Shown in pieces: positions 1-7,663 of a DNA stretch of 13,398 nucleotides (position 1 is its first letter; each line of letters opens with the position of its first letter). The translations under genes were made by a program, and so were the position numbers. Below the pieces are notes generated by a model. It had not been told where the DNA came from and made no database searches. It saw nothing but the letters and a program-made list of their open reading frames with translations. The stretch spans positions 1-13,398 of the forward strand of contig JAVWTD010000034.1 in the NCBI GenBank assembly GCA_036667875.1, written 5' to 3'. This DNA is from CAJGDV01 sp036667875 (GTDB lineage: Bacteria; Bacillota_I; Bacilli_A; RF39; UBA660).

Positions 1-52
1 CAATTAGAGAAGCATCAATTTTATCTCCATTAAAATCAGTTATTACTTTCAA
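1..52 (-). CDS. Start of a possible baseplate-like ORF (cut by window edge)
   Basis: From TTG 52 the frame is open to the window edge and reads LKVITDFNGDKIDASLI. The TTG overlaps the TGA of the small ORF (TTTTGA). The pattern of a short hydrophobic strand, Asp-Phe-Asn-Gly-Asp and Ile-Asp recalls the N-terminal domain of BppU-like baseplate proteins, where a preceding RGD-type turn is common. That turn, RGDV, is encoded in the other frame just upstream. It may be a coupled gene, or the rest of the same gene after a 1-base frame error. Only 17 codons are visible. Confidence 0.3.
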   Translation of the reverse strand, partial: MKVITDFNGDKIDASLI

Positions 53-189
53 AACACATCACCACGAAAAATTAAATATTTTCCACCACCTTTTTTAAAA
101 GTGGTTTTTTCAATTGTTGGGCAATTTTGCTTGTTAAATAGACAATACTGCCCCCCCCCGAGTTTATTCTTAGTTAACTTTTTTGTCAT
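49..189 (-). CDS. Small ORF with G9 tract, function unknown
   Basis: A 46-codon ORF (MTKKLTKNKLGGGQYC... to RGDVF) starts at ATG 189, with a purine-rich AGAAAGG 11 bases upstream. It begins 26 bases after the fibre stop. Codons 11-13 are GGG GGG GGG, part of nine consecutive G's. Losing one G would give a different 38-residue basic protein (SIVYLTSKIAQQL... ending VVENI); gaining one would stop at 18 residues. The C-terminal part (KKGGGKYLIFRGDV) and the next frame (LKVITDFNGDKID) look like pieces of one protein. It could be a real small gene, a phase-variable gene, the start of a frame-broken baseplate gene, or an artefact. I do not recognise the N-terminal part. Confidence 0.4.
   Translation of the reverse strand: MTKKLTKNKLGGGQYCLFNKQNCPTIEKTTFKKGGGKYLIFRGDVF
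150..160 (-). repeat. Nine-G homopolymer tract
   Basis: Positions 151-159 are nine C's on the plus strand, so nine G's in the sense of the operon, flanked by C on each side. It lies in codons 11-13 of the small ORF. No other G or C run of near this length occurs in the window. Confidence 0.95.
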
Positions 190-215
190 AATTAATCATT
201 CCTTTCTGTTAATTA

Positions 216-2198
216 TTATGGATTGTAAGTTCTTGTATTTGTTATATATAATGTATCATTAGTTGTTACTTGATGTTCCCAATTTGTCCAATTATTTCTG
301 CTAAGCAAAAGTCTTATATAAACTCTGTCATTAAAAGCTGAATGATACATTTGGCAACCGTGAGAATAAGGATTTTCTGGGTCAGGAATAAATGTTAAAT
401 ATCCGTTTGTTGTAATTTGCCCGTCAGGTGCAACAGTTGGGTCTGTAACATAAGCAATTCTATATTTACCTGTAATAGTATCAAGATTTGCATTATTTAG
501 TTTTTCTACAGCTATGCTCCCTGAAGGACCTTGTGCACCTGTTGCACCTGTTGCTCCTGTTGAGCCTGTATTTCCTTTTGGCCCTTGGATACCTTGTATT
601 CCTTGTATTCCTTGAATCCCCTGTTGTCCTGTTGCTCCGCGTGGAATTGTAAAAGTTAATAAAGGATTTTCATTTGTTCCACTTCTTGAAACAGAAGCAT
701 CTGTACCAGGATTCCCGGTTACTGTTGAAGCGATTTGTATGTTTGGTGTTTTTCCATCGGCTCCAGGTTTTCCTTCTCCGACTAAAACACCATTATTTTT
801 TAAATAGCCATTAAAATTAACACCATCTTCAAAATATTCATATAATGAAGTTCCTTTTTGAAGTAGTAAAAATATCTTAGTATAATTATAACCAACTAAT
901 TTATCTTCTGTCCATATTTCAAAATCATATTGTTTTGCAGAGTCAAAGTAAATAGAAGCTTCATCTCCAACTTTAAAATCGTTAACCGTGAATTTGTTAT
1001 TTGCAGTATCAATAATGATATTCGCTGATGGTATTGTTCTAGTATATACCCATGGAGTAGTTCCTGTTTCTCGGGCTTGCAATTTTACTACTAATGTATT
1101 AGCAACTACCCCAAAGTTCTTATTCCAAAAATAGCCTTCAAGGTCAATATTAGCAACTTTTGATAATTCACTAGTTCTAGTTATGTTACATTTTGTGTTA
1201 ATTAAATTTGGAGCTACATAATCAACTAATGTTTTTTTAGTTGTACCTGTTTGTGGGTTATTAGAATAATCTCTACTATCCATTAATTTTGTAGTGAATA
1301 GTCCACTTGTAACACCATTTATAGTTCCCACAAGTGTATTTATACTCTGGCTATCATTTGTTGTTGAAACAGCCTTTAAAGTAGCATAATTGACTGCATT
1401 TGCACTGACATTAATATTAGCATTACTAAATCCTTTAATAAATACATTTTCATTTCCTGTCAATGATTTTGTCGTTGCATTACTATCAACAATAGTTATC
1501 GAGTTTATAACAGGGTCTCCTGTTGCAGTTGCTGTAAAATTACTTGACACCTTCCCTATTTCTGTATTTCCCGAATAAGTAGTACAGAACACAACTCCTA
1601 TCCCAACTCTAGCATTTGGTATTTGTTTATAAAAATCATCTGTGTTGAATGAATAAGGAAAACTAGTTTGAGATGTTTTGGTTGCTATTCTTCCTGATAA
1701 AGAACCAAAAGCATAATCAATTGTGTGTGTGAATGAAGAACTAGCTGTTCCAATTGTTATTACTGCAGGTTGTCCAATAAGAAAAGGAGATATAGCTACA
1801 TTGCTAGCTCGTGGGATTCTAGGTAAATCAACTACTGAACTTGTATTTCCGCTAAATTTATAACCACTATACGAACAATTCACAGTTATTGTTTTTGTTC
1901 CTTCGGGATTATGATAAATATTCCCACTTGCTGATAAAATGGTCTTTTCTCCTGCTGTAAACGAAGTATAACCTAAACTTGCAGAATTAGATAAGTCTCC
2001 GTTTATCACACAATTTGCAAAAGATGTATTATAGCCACCATTTGTTAAAAATATTCTTTCTTCATAAGTTACACTTGTGTAGTTTTCCGGTATGCTTTGA
2101 CTGTTTATTTTACCGTAAATTCTTAAAAATAAGTCTCCATAACCTGTATTTCCTATTTTTTTGTTGCTAAGAAGTTGAAAATCATATGTTAAAGCCAA
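216..2198 (-). CDS. Receptor-binding tail fibre: DUF859-like body, collagen-like stalk, pyocin-knob-like tip
   Basis: This 660-residue protein is the likely host-recognition fibre. It starts at TTG 2198 (LALTYDFQLL, read as Met), two bases past the hub stop; the longer ORF from 2222 would contain the SD. Residues 1 to about 490 match the pattern of the siphovirus DUF859 family: IYHNPEGTKTITVNC, VVDLPRIPRASNV, SSSFTHTIDYAFGSLSG and repeated beta-rich, Ser/Thr/Asn-rich domains. About 490-520 is a variable linker (GEGKPGADGKTPNIQI). Thirteen uninterrupted Gly-X-Y triplets follow (522-638 in the DNA), a collagen-like stalk that would form a trimer. The last 85 residues (GKYRIAYVTDP, GYLTFIPDPEN, YIRLLLSRNNWTNWEHQ) resemble the pyocin-knob domain. 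The fibre lies after the hub, as expected. The exact receptor cannot be seen. Confidence 0.85.
   Translation of the reverse strand: MALTYDFQLLSNKKIGNTGYGDLFLRIYGKINSQSIPENYTSVTYEERIFLTNGGYNTSFANCVINGDLSNSASLGYTSFTAGEKTILSASGNIYHNPEGTKTITVNCSYSGYKFSGNTSSVVDLPRIPRASNVAISPFLIGQPAVITIGTASSSFTHTIDYAFGSLSGRIATKTSQTSFPYSFNTDDFYKQIPNARVGIGVVFCTTYSGNTEIGKVSSNFTATATGDPVINSITIVDSNATTKSLTGNENVFIKGFSNANINVSANAVNYATLKAVSTTNDSQSINTLVGTINGVTSGLFTTKLMDSRDYSNNPQTGTTKKTLVDYVAPNLINTKCNITRTSELSKVANIDLEGYFWNKNFGVVANTLVVKLQARETGTTPWVYTRTIPSANIIIDTANNKFTVNDFKVGDEASIYFDSAKQYDFEIWTEDKLVGYNYTKIFLLLQKGTSLYEYFEDGVNFNGYLKNNGVLVGEGKPGADGKTPNIQIASTVTGNPGTDASVSRSGTNENPLLTFTIPRGATGQQGIQGIQGIQGIQGPKGNTGSTGATGATGAQGPSGSIAVEKLNNANLDTITGKYRIAYVTDPTVAPDGQITTNGYLTFIPDPENPYSHGCQMYHSAFNDRVYIRLLLSRNNWTNWEHQVTTNDTLYITNTRTYNP
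522..638 (-). repeat. Collagen-like Gly-X-Y coding repeat
   Basis: Thirteen Gly-X-Y triplets (GAT, GQQ, four GIQ, GPK, GNT, GST, two GAT, GAQ, GPS) are encoded. Two blocks of 9-base DNA units are visible: CCTTGTATT-type units at 583-627 (two identical copies at 592-609) and CACCTGTTG-type units at 536-571. The nearly identical units would allow gain or loss of triplets by slippage without changing frame. Confidence 0.9.
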
Positions 2199-2200
2199 TT

Positions 2201-4033
2201 TTATACACCTCCTTTTATCCAATAGCCTTTAACTGAAGCAACACCGTTTGTAACAACTTTTTTTTCAATTATTAGCCCAAACTTTTTTATACTATCTTCT
2301 ACAACTAAGTTTTTAGTACTTGTTCCTGTTTTATCGAGCTTAGAAACTGGAGATGTTCCATCAAGAATATAAAAACCGACGTTGTTCATCAAAGTATTAA
2401 AAGCACTTGAATTAGCATTAACTTTTAACCCGTCTATATCAATTGTTATTAAAGTGTTTTTAAGTTCTGTAATGGACCCTGTTACTTCATCGTATTTTAG
2501 TTCTTTATATAAATTGAACTTAAAGCTATTCATTGTTTGCGTCATCATCGCAGAAGTTGTTTCTATAACTTCTCTTTTAGTGTCATTAATCTTTTTTTGA
2601 GTAACATCTTTGCTATCGTAGTTGTTGTTTATATTGTTGTTCGTGTTATTTATGCTTGTTTGATTATTTATAATTCTGTTATCTGTTTGTTCTTCCCATA
2701 AATAAGCACTAGAAGTTTTAGTAAATATATAATTGATGCCATTATTATCACAGAAATAGACTTCATCTAAATGACCATCTTTTATAATATCTGTAGTCCA
2801 ATTAACTGCAGGTACATTTGCTAAGGTTGGAATATCAGGCCCTCTCCAACTTTCTTTGACTTTTTCTATTTTAACTTCTACAGTTTCAACTTGTGATGTT
2901 AAAGATGTAATTTTTTTGTTTTGTTTATCAACTGTAAGTTCTGTATTTGATAGTCTTTCTTTAATAGTTGGAGGATTAGGATATTTGTTTTCAGTAGACT
3001 TAATTGCGTTACTTTCTATTTTGCCTGTTATTCCACCATTATAAGATAGCTCGTGTGAAAATATAAATGTATTATTTGGACTATCTTGAATATTATTAAC
3101 CGTAATTAGATCTCCACAATCAGAATAAGGATATCCATAGTAAGTCATATTAACAGGATAATAACTAATACCATTTAAAGTATTAAATATTTCTGTAATT
3201 GCCGCATTCCTTAATTCTTGGTTGTAAATAAAAGGGTTATCAACTATTGTAATATCATTTATTCCATATTGTGCTTGAGTTGTAGTATCATCTTTTGTTA
3301 CATTTTCTCCTTCGACACCACCTCCCAATTTTAAAACAACCCTATTTATTTTACCACATAAATTACCTATTTCTATATCTTTGTTATAATTATTTTTATT
3401 TATTGTTTCAGTATTAATACCATAATTATAATTAAACAATAATTTGTCATCTCTTGTCATAATACAAAATGATGCTGCTATTTCCGATGCTCTCCTAATA
3501 ACTTCTCTACATAATGTTCCATCTTTGAAAAAAGGCTTTTCTTTAATCATAAATGTTGAGTTAGGAAAAATTGTATTAGATAATGGCACTCCAACGAATG
3601 TACATACCGATTTAACGAAGTTTATCATGCTCATAGGGTAAGTATTACTGTCTACCCATTTTTTGTCAAATTTACGCATTAAATCACGGCATTTTATTGT
3701 GGTTATTTTTGTTGTTTTATTGAATGACGGTTCTTCATCAACTATAAATGTTCCTGTTGGTACAGTTTCAACCGTTTCTTTGTAACCAAACATAATATTA
3801 TCAATTATTGACCCGACTTTAAAATTATATTTTGGATTATCGAAAAAAGATATTTCTGCCGTTCTACAATTTGCAGTTCCTACAAAAGTTTCATTAAAAA
3901 TATTATGTTTTATATTTATACTTATTAAATCATCGCTTTGCGTTATAGAATTAGTACCAATATTTATTTTGGCAGTTGGGGTTGAAAAATTAGACTTTGC
4001 TATTTTTTTATAATTATCAGTAACTGTATACAT
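2201..4033 (-). CDS. Baseplate hub / tail-associated protein (Tal-like, gp58-like C-terminus)
   Basis: The 610-residue protein probably forms the trimeric hub that closes the tail tube. Residues 1 to about 370 look like the Tal hub fold: MYTVTDNYKKIAKS, an early beta domain, GTFIVDEEPSFNKTTKITTIKCRDLMRKFD, and EVIRRASEIAASFCIMTRDDKLLFNY. Then come a short coiled coil (about 375-400), a Trp-rich segment (SWRGPDIPTLANVPAVNW, DEVYFCDNNGINYIF) recurrent in phage tail-tip proteins, an Asn-rich linker (about 465-490), a helical part and a C-terminal beta part (LITIDIDGLKVNANSSAF). No peptidase or lysozyme catalytic motif is visible, so a cell-wall-cutting role is not supported. A strong SD (GGGAGGAG) precedes the ATG. 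Its last codons (AAA GGA GGT GTA) form the SD of the fibre gene. Confidence 0.82.
   Translation of the reverse strand: MYTVTDNYKKIAKSNFSTPTAKINIGTNSITQSDDLISINIKHNIFNETFVGTANCRTAEISFFDNPKYNFKVGSIIDNIMFGYKETVETVPTGTFIVDEEPSFNKTTKITTIKCRDLMRKFDKKWVDSNTYPMSMINFVKSVCTFVGVPLSNTIFPNSTFMIKEKPFFKDGTLCREVIRRASEIAASFCIMTRDDKLLFNYNYGINTETINKNNYNKDIEIGNLCGKINRVVLKLGGGVEGENVTKDDTTTQAQYGINDITIVDNPFIYNQELRNAAITEIFNTLNGISYYPVNMTYYGYPYSDCGDLITVNNIQDSPNNTFIFSHELSYNGGITGKIESNAIKSTENKYPNPPTIKERLSNTELTVDKQNKKITSLTSQVETVEVKIEKVKESWRGPDIPTLANVPAVNWTTDIIKDGHLDEVYFCDNNGINYIFTKTSSAYLWEEQTDNRIINNQTSINNTNNNINNNYDSKDVTQKKINDTKREVIETTSAMMTQTMNSFKFNLYKELKYDEVTGSITELKNTLITIDIDGLKVNANSSAFNTLMNNVGFYILDGTSPVSKLDKTGTSTKNLVVEDSIKKFGLIIEKKVVTNGVASVKGYWIKGGV
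2208..2216 (-). promoter_or_regulatory. Ribosome binding site deciding the fibre start
   Basis: The minus strand reads AAAAGGAGG, then nine bases, then TTG at 2198. This is the only good SD here and it lies downstream of the TTG at 2222 that would give the longest ORF. It therefore supports a TTG start at 2198. The same bases encode Lys-Gly-Gly near the end of the hub protein. Confidence 0.7.
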
Positions 4034-4054
4034 TTAATGTCTCCTCCCTCAACT

Positions 4055-4426
4055 TTAAAACTCTGTTAAATTTATTGTAAACGGATTAAATAGTGCATCG
4101 TTGTTTTTAATAAAGTTTATGTCTATTTCTCTATCTCCTCGATAAAAAACCCCTGTTTTCATAGTCCCTGTAAACGGATTAAAATATTCTATATTTATTT
4201 CCCCTTTTGGAAAATTTCCGAAGAAGTCAACAAGCTCCTCTTCTGTAAGAGGCTTAGTCGTAATGCTAAGTTTGAACTTCTCTCCATCTGCTGCATAAAT
4301 AATTCTCATTGTTCCTCCGGCATTACGACCACTTCCGTCTTCTGATAAATCTATATAGGCAACTTTGTACCCGGTAATATATTTGTTTGTGCTTATTACT
4401 ACATTATTTACTTTTAATAAATACAT
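4055..4426 (-). CDS. DUF6711-like tail protein, probable distal tail component
   Basis: The preferred start is ATG 4426, one base after the tape measure TAA, giving 123 residues (MYLLKVNNVVIST...). The ORF can be extended to 4459, but that overlaps the tape measure end and lacks an SD. The sequence shows the pattern of the DUF6711 family: a short N-terminal strand with a Val-Asn-Asn-Val-Val core, a YIDLSEDGSGRNAGGTM segment, a long strand/helix part with PLTEEELVDFFGN, an EYFNPFTGTMKTGVFYRGDRE region and a final PFTINLTEF strand. Proteins of this family sit between tape measure and hub in many siphophages of Gram-positive bacteria. A canonical Dit is absent, so it may fill that place in the tail tip. 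This role is inferred from position. Confidence 0.75.
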   Translation of the reverse strand: MYLLKVNNVVISTNKYITGYKVAYIDLSEDGSGRNAGGTMRIIYAADGEKFKLSITTKPLTEEELVDFFGNFPKGEINIEYFNPFTGTMKTGVFYRGDREIDINFIKNNDALFNPFTINLTEF

Positions 4427-4427
4427 T

Positions 4428-7400
4428 TTATACACCAAGCAAAGGAGATTCTCCATCATTTATAGATATATCATTTATTCCTTTGGCTACCTTTCTAGAT
4501 ACTTTTTCATTGTCTAAATAAATGTCGTTTTTCTTAGCAAGCAATTGTTTCAATAATGACACCTCTTCTTTTAATAAATCAACTTGGTTGCTATTTGCAT
4601 TCTGTACTGTTTCATACATTATACTTTGAGGTGCAGTTATTTCTGGATCGCTTTTTGCCCCGGCATATTCCCCAAATATTCCAAGTGTTTCTTCAGTTGC
4701 AACATTTCCTTTTTCTAATTTAGGAATATTAGGTATTTTAATAAGTTGAATTGAGCCACCATCAATAATAGTCTTACCAGCAATTTTAATAGGGTCCCAA
4801 CTAAATTTCATCTTTTTATTAATCCAATTTATAAACTTATTAAATAAATCTACAGAGGCATTTATTGCGTTTTTAAACCCTTGAACAATTCCATCTTTTA
4901 AATTGTTACCAATTTCTACCCATTTTTCTTTCGTAAACCACGGATAAATGGTTTTATTCCACCAATCTGGTATTGCTTTTGTAAAAAAGTTTACAACNNN
5001 NNNNNNNNNNNNNNNNNNNNNNNNNNNNNNNNNNNNNNNNNNNNNNNNNNNNNNNNNNNNNNNNNNNNNNNNNNNNNNNNNNNNNNNNNNNNNNNNNTAA
5101 ATTAAATTAGCCTCAGTTTGGCTTTCGCTCATATATTTGATACCCATATCTTGCATTTCATTTTGTATCCTGTTTATTTCACTATAAGCCCATTCTGTAT
5201 CAGCTATTTTTCCTTTATGTAAATCTTCCATTATTTTATTAATCTGTTTTTCTCCGTCTGAAACTTTTATTTTCATGTTATCATAAAATTTTTGGTTTGA
5301 GCTAATTATACTGTTATAAACTTCGTCTCCCATTAATGCTTTTAACGGTTGTAATTTTTTTAAAGCTCCATTTTTATCTGCATCTAGTTCATTTATTATT
5401 GCACTTGATATTTTTGAAACTTGAGCTCTAACATTTGCAACATCATTATCACTAATTATTTCCCCACTCCATTTTAGTCCTTTCATTGTTTTATCTAATG
5501 TATTTACATCTTCTAAAAATGGCTCTAATTTGTTTGCTGTTAGTTTTGATATTTCTTTGTCAAATAAATTTACTTCTAAATTTGTTTTTTGCATTGCTAT
5601 GCACCAACCGGCAAAAGCCCCTATTAAAGCACCAACTCCAACAACAATTATTCCTACAGGACCAGCTAATAATCCTGCTGCTATTATTAACCCTCCCATT
5701 ATTAAACTAGTTTTTAATATTTCTTCGTTTGTTAATTCAGCACCGCTAGAAAACTTTTCATAATATTTAGACATGGTTACTAATGATGCTATAAATCCAC
5801 CTATTGAAGTAATTAACTTAGTAATGACTCCCAATTGACTAAACCACGCTTGAGTTCCTTGAGTTATTCCTTTTAATAAACTTCCACCATATAAATCTTT
5901 AAAACCACTTATTGATAAAGAAAGAGATTTGAATGACTTGCTTAACCCTTTTGCTCCTAATCCTTCACTTAATTTAAATAATTTGCTTAATAAATTAAGC
6001 CCAATTAATGCTATAGCAACATTTTTTATCATTTTTAAGTTAGTGTATCCATCTTTTAATTTCCAACTTATTTTTCCTGTTGCTTCATCAACTTCTTTTG
6101 TAAAACCTAACCATTCCATTGTCTTTTTAACTATTTCATCAACTTGGCTTGATACAAGACCTGCAAACATATCATATTCAGGTATTTTTACATCACCTAA
6201 AATATTCCCCATGTCTCCTACGCCTAATCCTGCATCTTTATCAGGTTTTTGTATAATATTAAGCTCATCAAACCCTCCAATAAGAGTATTAATTGCTTTT
6301 TTTGCCTTGTTTGCATTATTTGCTGTATCTCCAATACCATCATTTAAATCTTTTATTCCTGAACTATCAGGCATTTGTATTTCAGGCATTTTAAATCCTA
6401 CTAATTCTGCAATTTTACCTATCAATATTCCTAAAACTTTAACGACTGCAATTGCAGGAGGTAATATTGACATTAAAATAGGTATGAAAGTCTTTCCTAT
6501 TTCACGGCTTAATAAAGTTATTTGAGATTTCAATATTCTCATTGCATTTGCAGGCGTATTAAGTGTCCTAGCAAAATCTGATTGTGCATTTTCTGACTGT
6601 TTCATCAAAGAAATATATCTTAAAATAGCTTTGTCGGCTTGAGATAATGTTTTAATGTTATTATTAAACCCAAGATTTAATAATTCCTGCTTTAACCTTG
6701 CTTCTGTAATATCAAATCCTAATTCTCTTACTGCTCTTGATTGACCTGATAATCCTGATTGCAATTTTTCAAATGCAGTTTCTGTCTTTATATTGTAAAA
6801 AGATGCTATATCATAGCCCAATTGAGTAAAATTCTTACTTAGTTTATAAGCTTGTTCTTGAGCGACACCCATTGCTGTTGACATTTGCATAAATACACCC
6901 ATATATCTCATTGCTTGACCAGCATCTATTCCTAATATGTCCTGCATTAATTGTGCAAATGTTTTTCCTTCTTCTGAAAAGTCCCCTAATGCTACAGCAA
7001 AAAGATTTATATTTTCTATATAAGCATTTATATTGTTTATTGTCCCTGCTATCATGCTAGCACCTCTTCTTAAAGTGCTGAATCCAATCATTGCTTTTCC
7101 AACTACTGCTCCAAAATTCAAACTTTTAGTAAGTGATGAAAAATTACTTGCTGACTTTTTATTGCTTAATGAAGTTTTTTCTAATTTTTTTGTTGCTTCG
7201 GAAAGATATTTCATTTGCTCTCCGTAATTAGTAATTCCTGAACCACCTCTAATCATTTCATCTGTTAAAGGTTTTAATGCATTTGTTATAGCATTTATCT
7301 TTTCGTCTAGCCCACCAATATCAACTAATTTTAATTTTTCTAAGCCTCGTATAAATGAATTTACTCCTTTACTAAAGCCTGTAATATTTGATGCACCGTA

Positions 7401-7646
7401 TGAAATGGAACTAAATGTATTCATTAATGAATTTAGCTTTGTATCTATTCCGGAAATATTTTTTATTTCCTTCATTGAATTATTAAATTTAGTTAAACTA
7501 TTACTTATAGAATTAAGGCCACTTATTCCACCACTTACAGAAGTTTTTAAATCATTTAATTTAGTAGCAAGATTGTCTAAAGCAGATAAATTATCTTTTG
7601 CCTTTGCTTCTATTTCTATCGACAAACTGTCTATTGTCATATCCAT
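4428..7646 (-). CDS. Tail tape measure protein (TP901-type), interrupted by assembly gap
   Basis: This protein sets tail length and leaves the tail at DNA ejection. It is the longest gene here (about 1072 residues if the gap length is right). Order: N-terminal coiled coil (residues 1-80), a TP901-like core at about 220-390 (AQLMQDILGIDAGQAMRY, TAMGVAQEQAYKLSKNFT, FNI-like YNIKTE, SGLSGQSRAVRELGFDIT, LNTPANAMRILKSQITLL), hydrophobic segments at about 385-415, 535-555 and 645-682 (GLIIAAGLLAGPVGIIVVG) that could enter the host membrane, a coiled coil to about 850, the unread segment 851-884, and a C-terminus with TKAIPDWWNKTI and LGIFGEYAGAKSDPEI that is common at the end of such proteins. SD AAGGAAG precedes the ATG. 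By the usual rule of about 1.5 Å per residue the tail would be near 160 nm. The gap makes this only a rough value. Confidence 0.93.
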   Translation of the reverse strand: MDMTIDSLSIEIEAKAKDNLSALDNLATKLNDLKTSVSGGISGLNSISNSLTKFNNSMKEIKNISGIDTKLNSLMNTFSSISYGASNITGFSKGVNSFIRGLEKLKLVDIGGLDEKINAITNALKPLTDEMIRGGSGITNYGEQMKYLSEATKKLEKTSLSNKKSASNFSSLTKSLNFGAVVGKAMIGFSTLRRGASMIAGTINNINAYIENINLFAVALGDFSEEGKTFAQLMQDILGIDAGQAMRYMGVFMQMSTAMGVAQEQAYKLSKNFTQLGYDIASFYNIKTETAFEKLQSGLSGQSRAVRELGFDITEARLKQELLNLGFNNNIKTLSQADKAILRYISLMKQSENAQSDFARTLNTPANAMRILKSQITLLSREIGKTFIPILMSILPPAIAVVKVLGILIGKIAELVGFKMPEIQMPDSSGIKDLNDGIGDTANNANKAKKAINTLIGGFDELNIIQKPDKDAGLGVGDMGNILGDVKIPEYDMFAGLVSSQVDEIVKKTMEWLGFTKEVDEATGKISWKLKDGYTNLKMIKNVAIALIGLNLLSKLFKLSEGLGAKGLSKSFKSLSLSISGFKDLYGGSLLKGITQGTQAWFSQLGVITKLITSIGGFIASLVTMSKYYEKFSSGAELTNEEILKTSLIMGGLIIAAGLLAGPVGIIVVGVGALIGAFAGWCIAMQKTNLEVNLFDKEISKLTANKLEPFLEDVNTLDKTMKGLKWSGEIISDNDVANVRAQVSKISSAIINELDADKNGALKKLQPLKALMGDEVYNSIISSNQKFYDNMKIKVSDGEKQINKIMEDLHKGKIADTEWAYSEINRIQNEMQDMGIKYMSESQTEANLIXXXXXXXXXXXXXXXXXXXXXXXXXXXXXXXXXXVVNFFTKAIPDWWNKTIYPWFTKEKWVEIGNNLKDGIVQGFKNAINASVDLFNKFINWINKKMKFSWDPIKIAGKTIIDGGSIQLIKIPNIPKLEKGNVATEETLGIFGEYAGAKSDPEITAPQSIMYETVQNANSNQVDLLKEEVSLLKQLLAKKNDIYLDNEKVSRKVAKGINDISINDGESPLLGV
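4998..5097. other. Assembly gap (100 N)
   Basis: Exactly 100 unknown bases lie inside the tape measure gene. A round 100 is the usual placeholder for a scaffold gap of unknown size, so the real length is not known. Both flanks are open in the same frame across the gap as written. Sequences on both sides look like tape measure, so the join is probably right; the missing part may be repetitive. Confidence 0.98.
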
Positions 7647-7663
7647 TGATTATCACTTCCTTT

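Noticed and set aside
85..110. Plus-strand hairpin (ACCAC...GTGGT) followed by six T's, terminator-like
   Set aside because: It would act on plus-strand transcription, but no plus-strand gene is supported here. The stem has a bulge and an AT-rich core, and it falls inside a minus-strand ORF. It is probably chance.
522..638. CRISPR-like array from regular 9-base repeats
   Set aside because: Unit length and absence of unique spacers rule this out. The repeats encode Gly-X-Y triplets in frame.
216..2222. Diversity-generating retroelement target in the fibre
   Set aside because: No reverse transcriptase, template repeat or Avd gene is visible, and the C-terminal region shows no adenine-directed pattern I can identify.
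5929..6525. Long plus-strand ORF (198 codons)
   Set aside because: It lies fully within the tape measure gene on the opposite strand, has odd composition rich in Pro, Ile, Leu and Phe, and has no SD. It is an antisense shadow.
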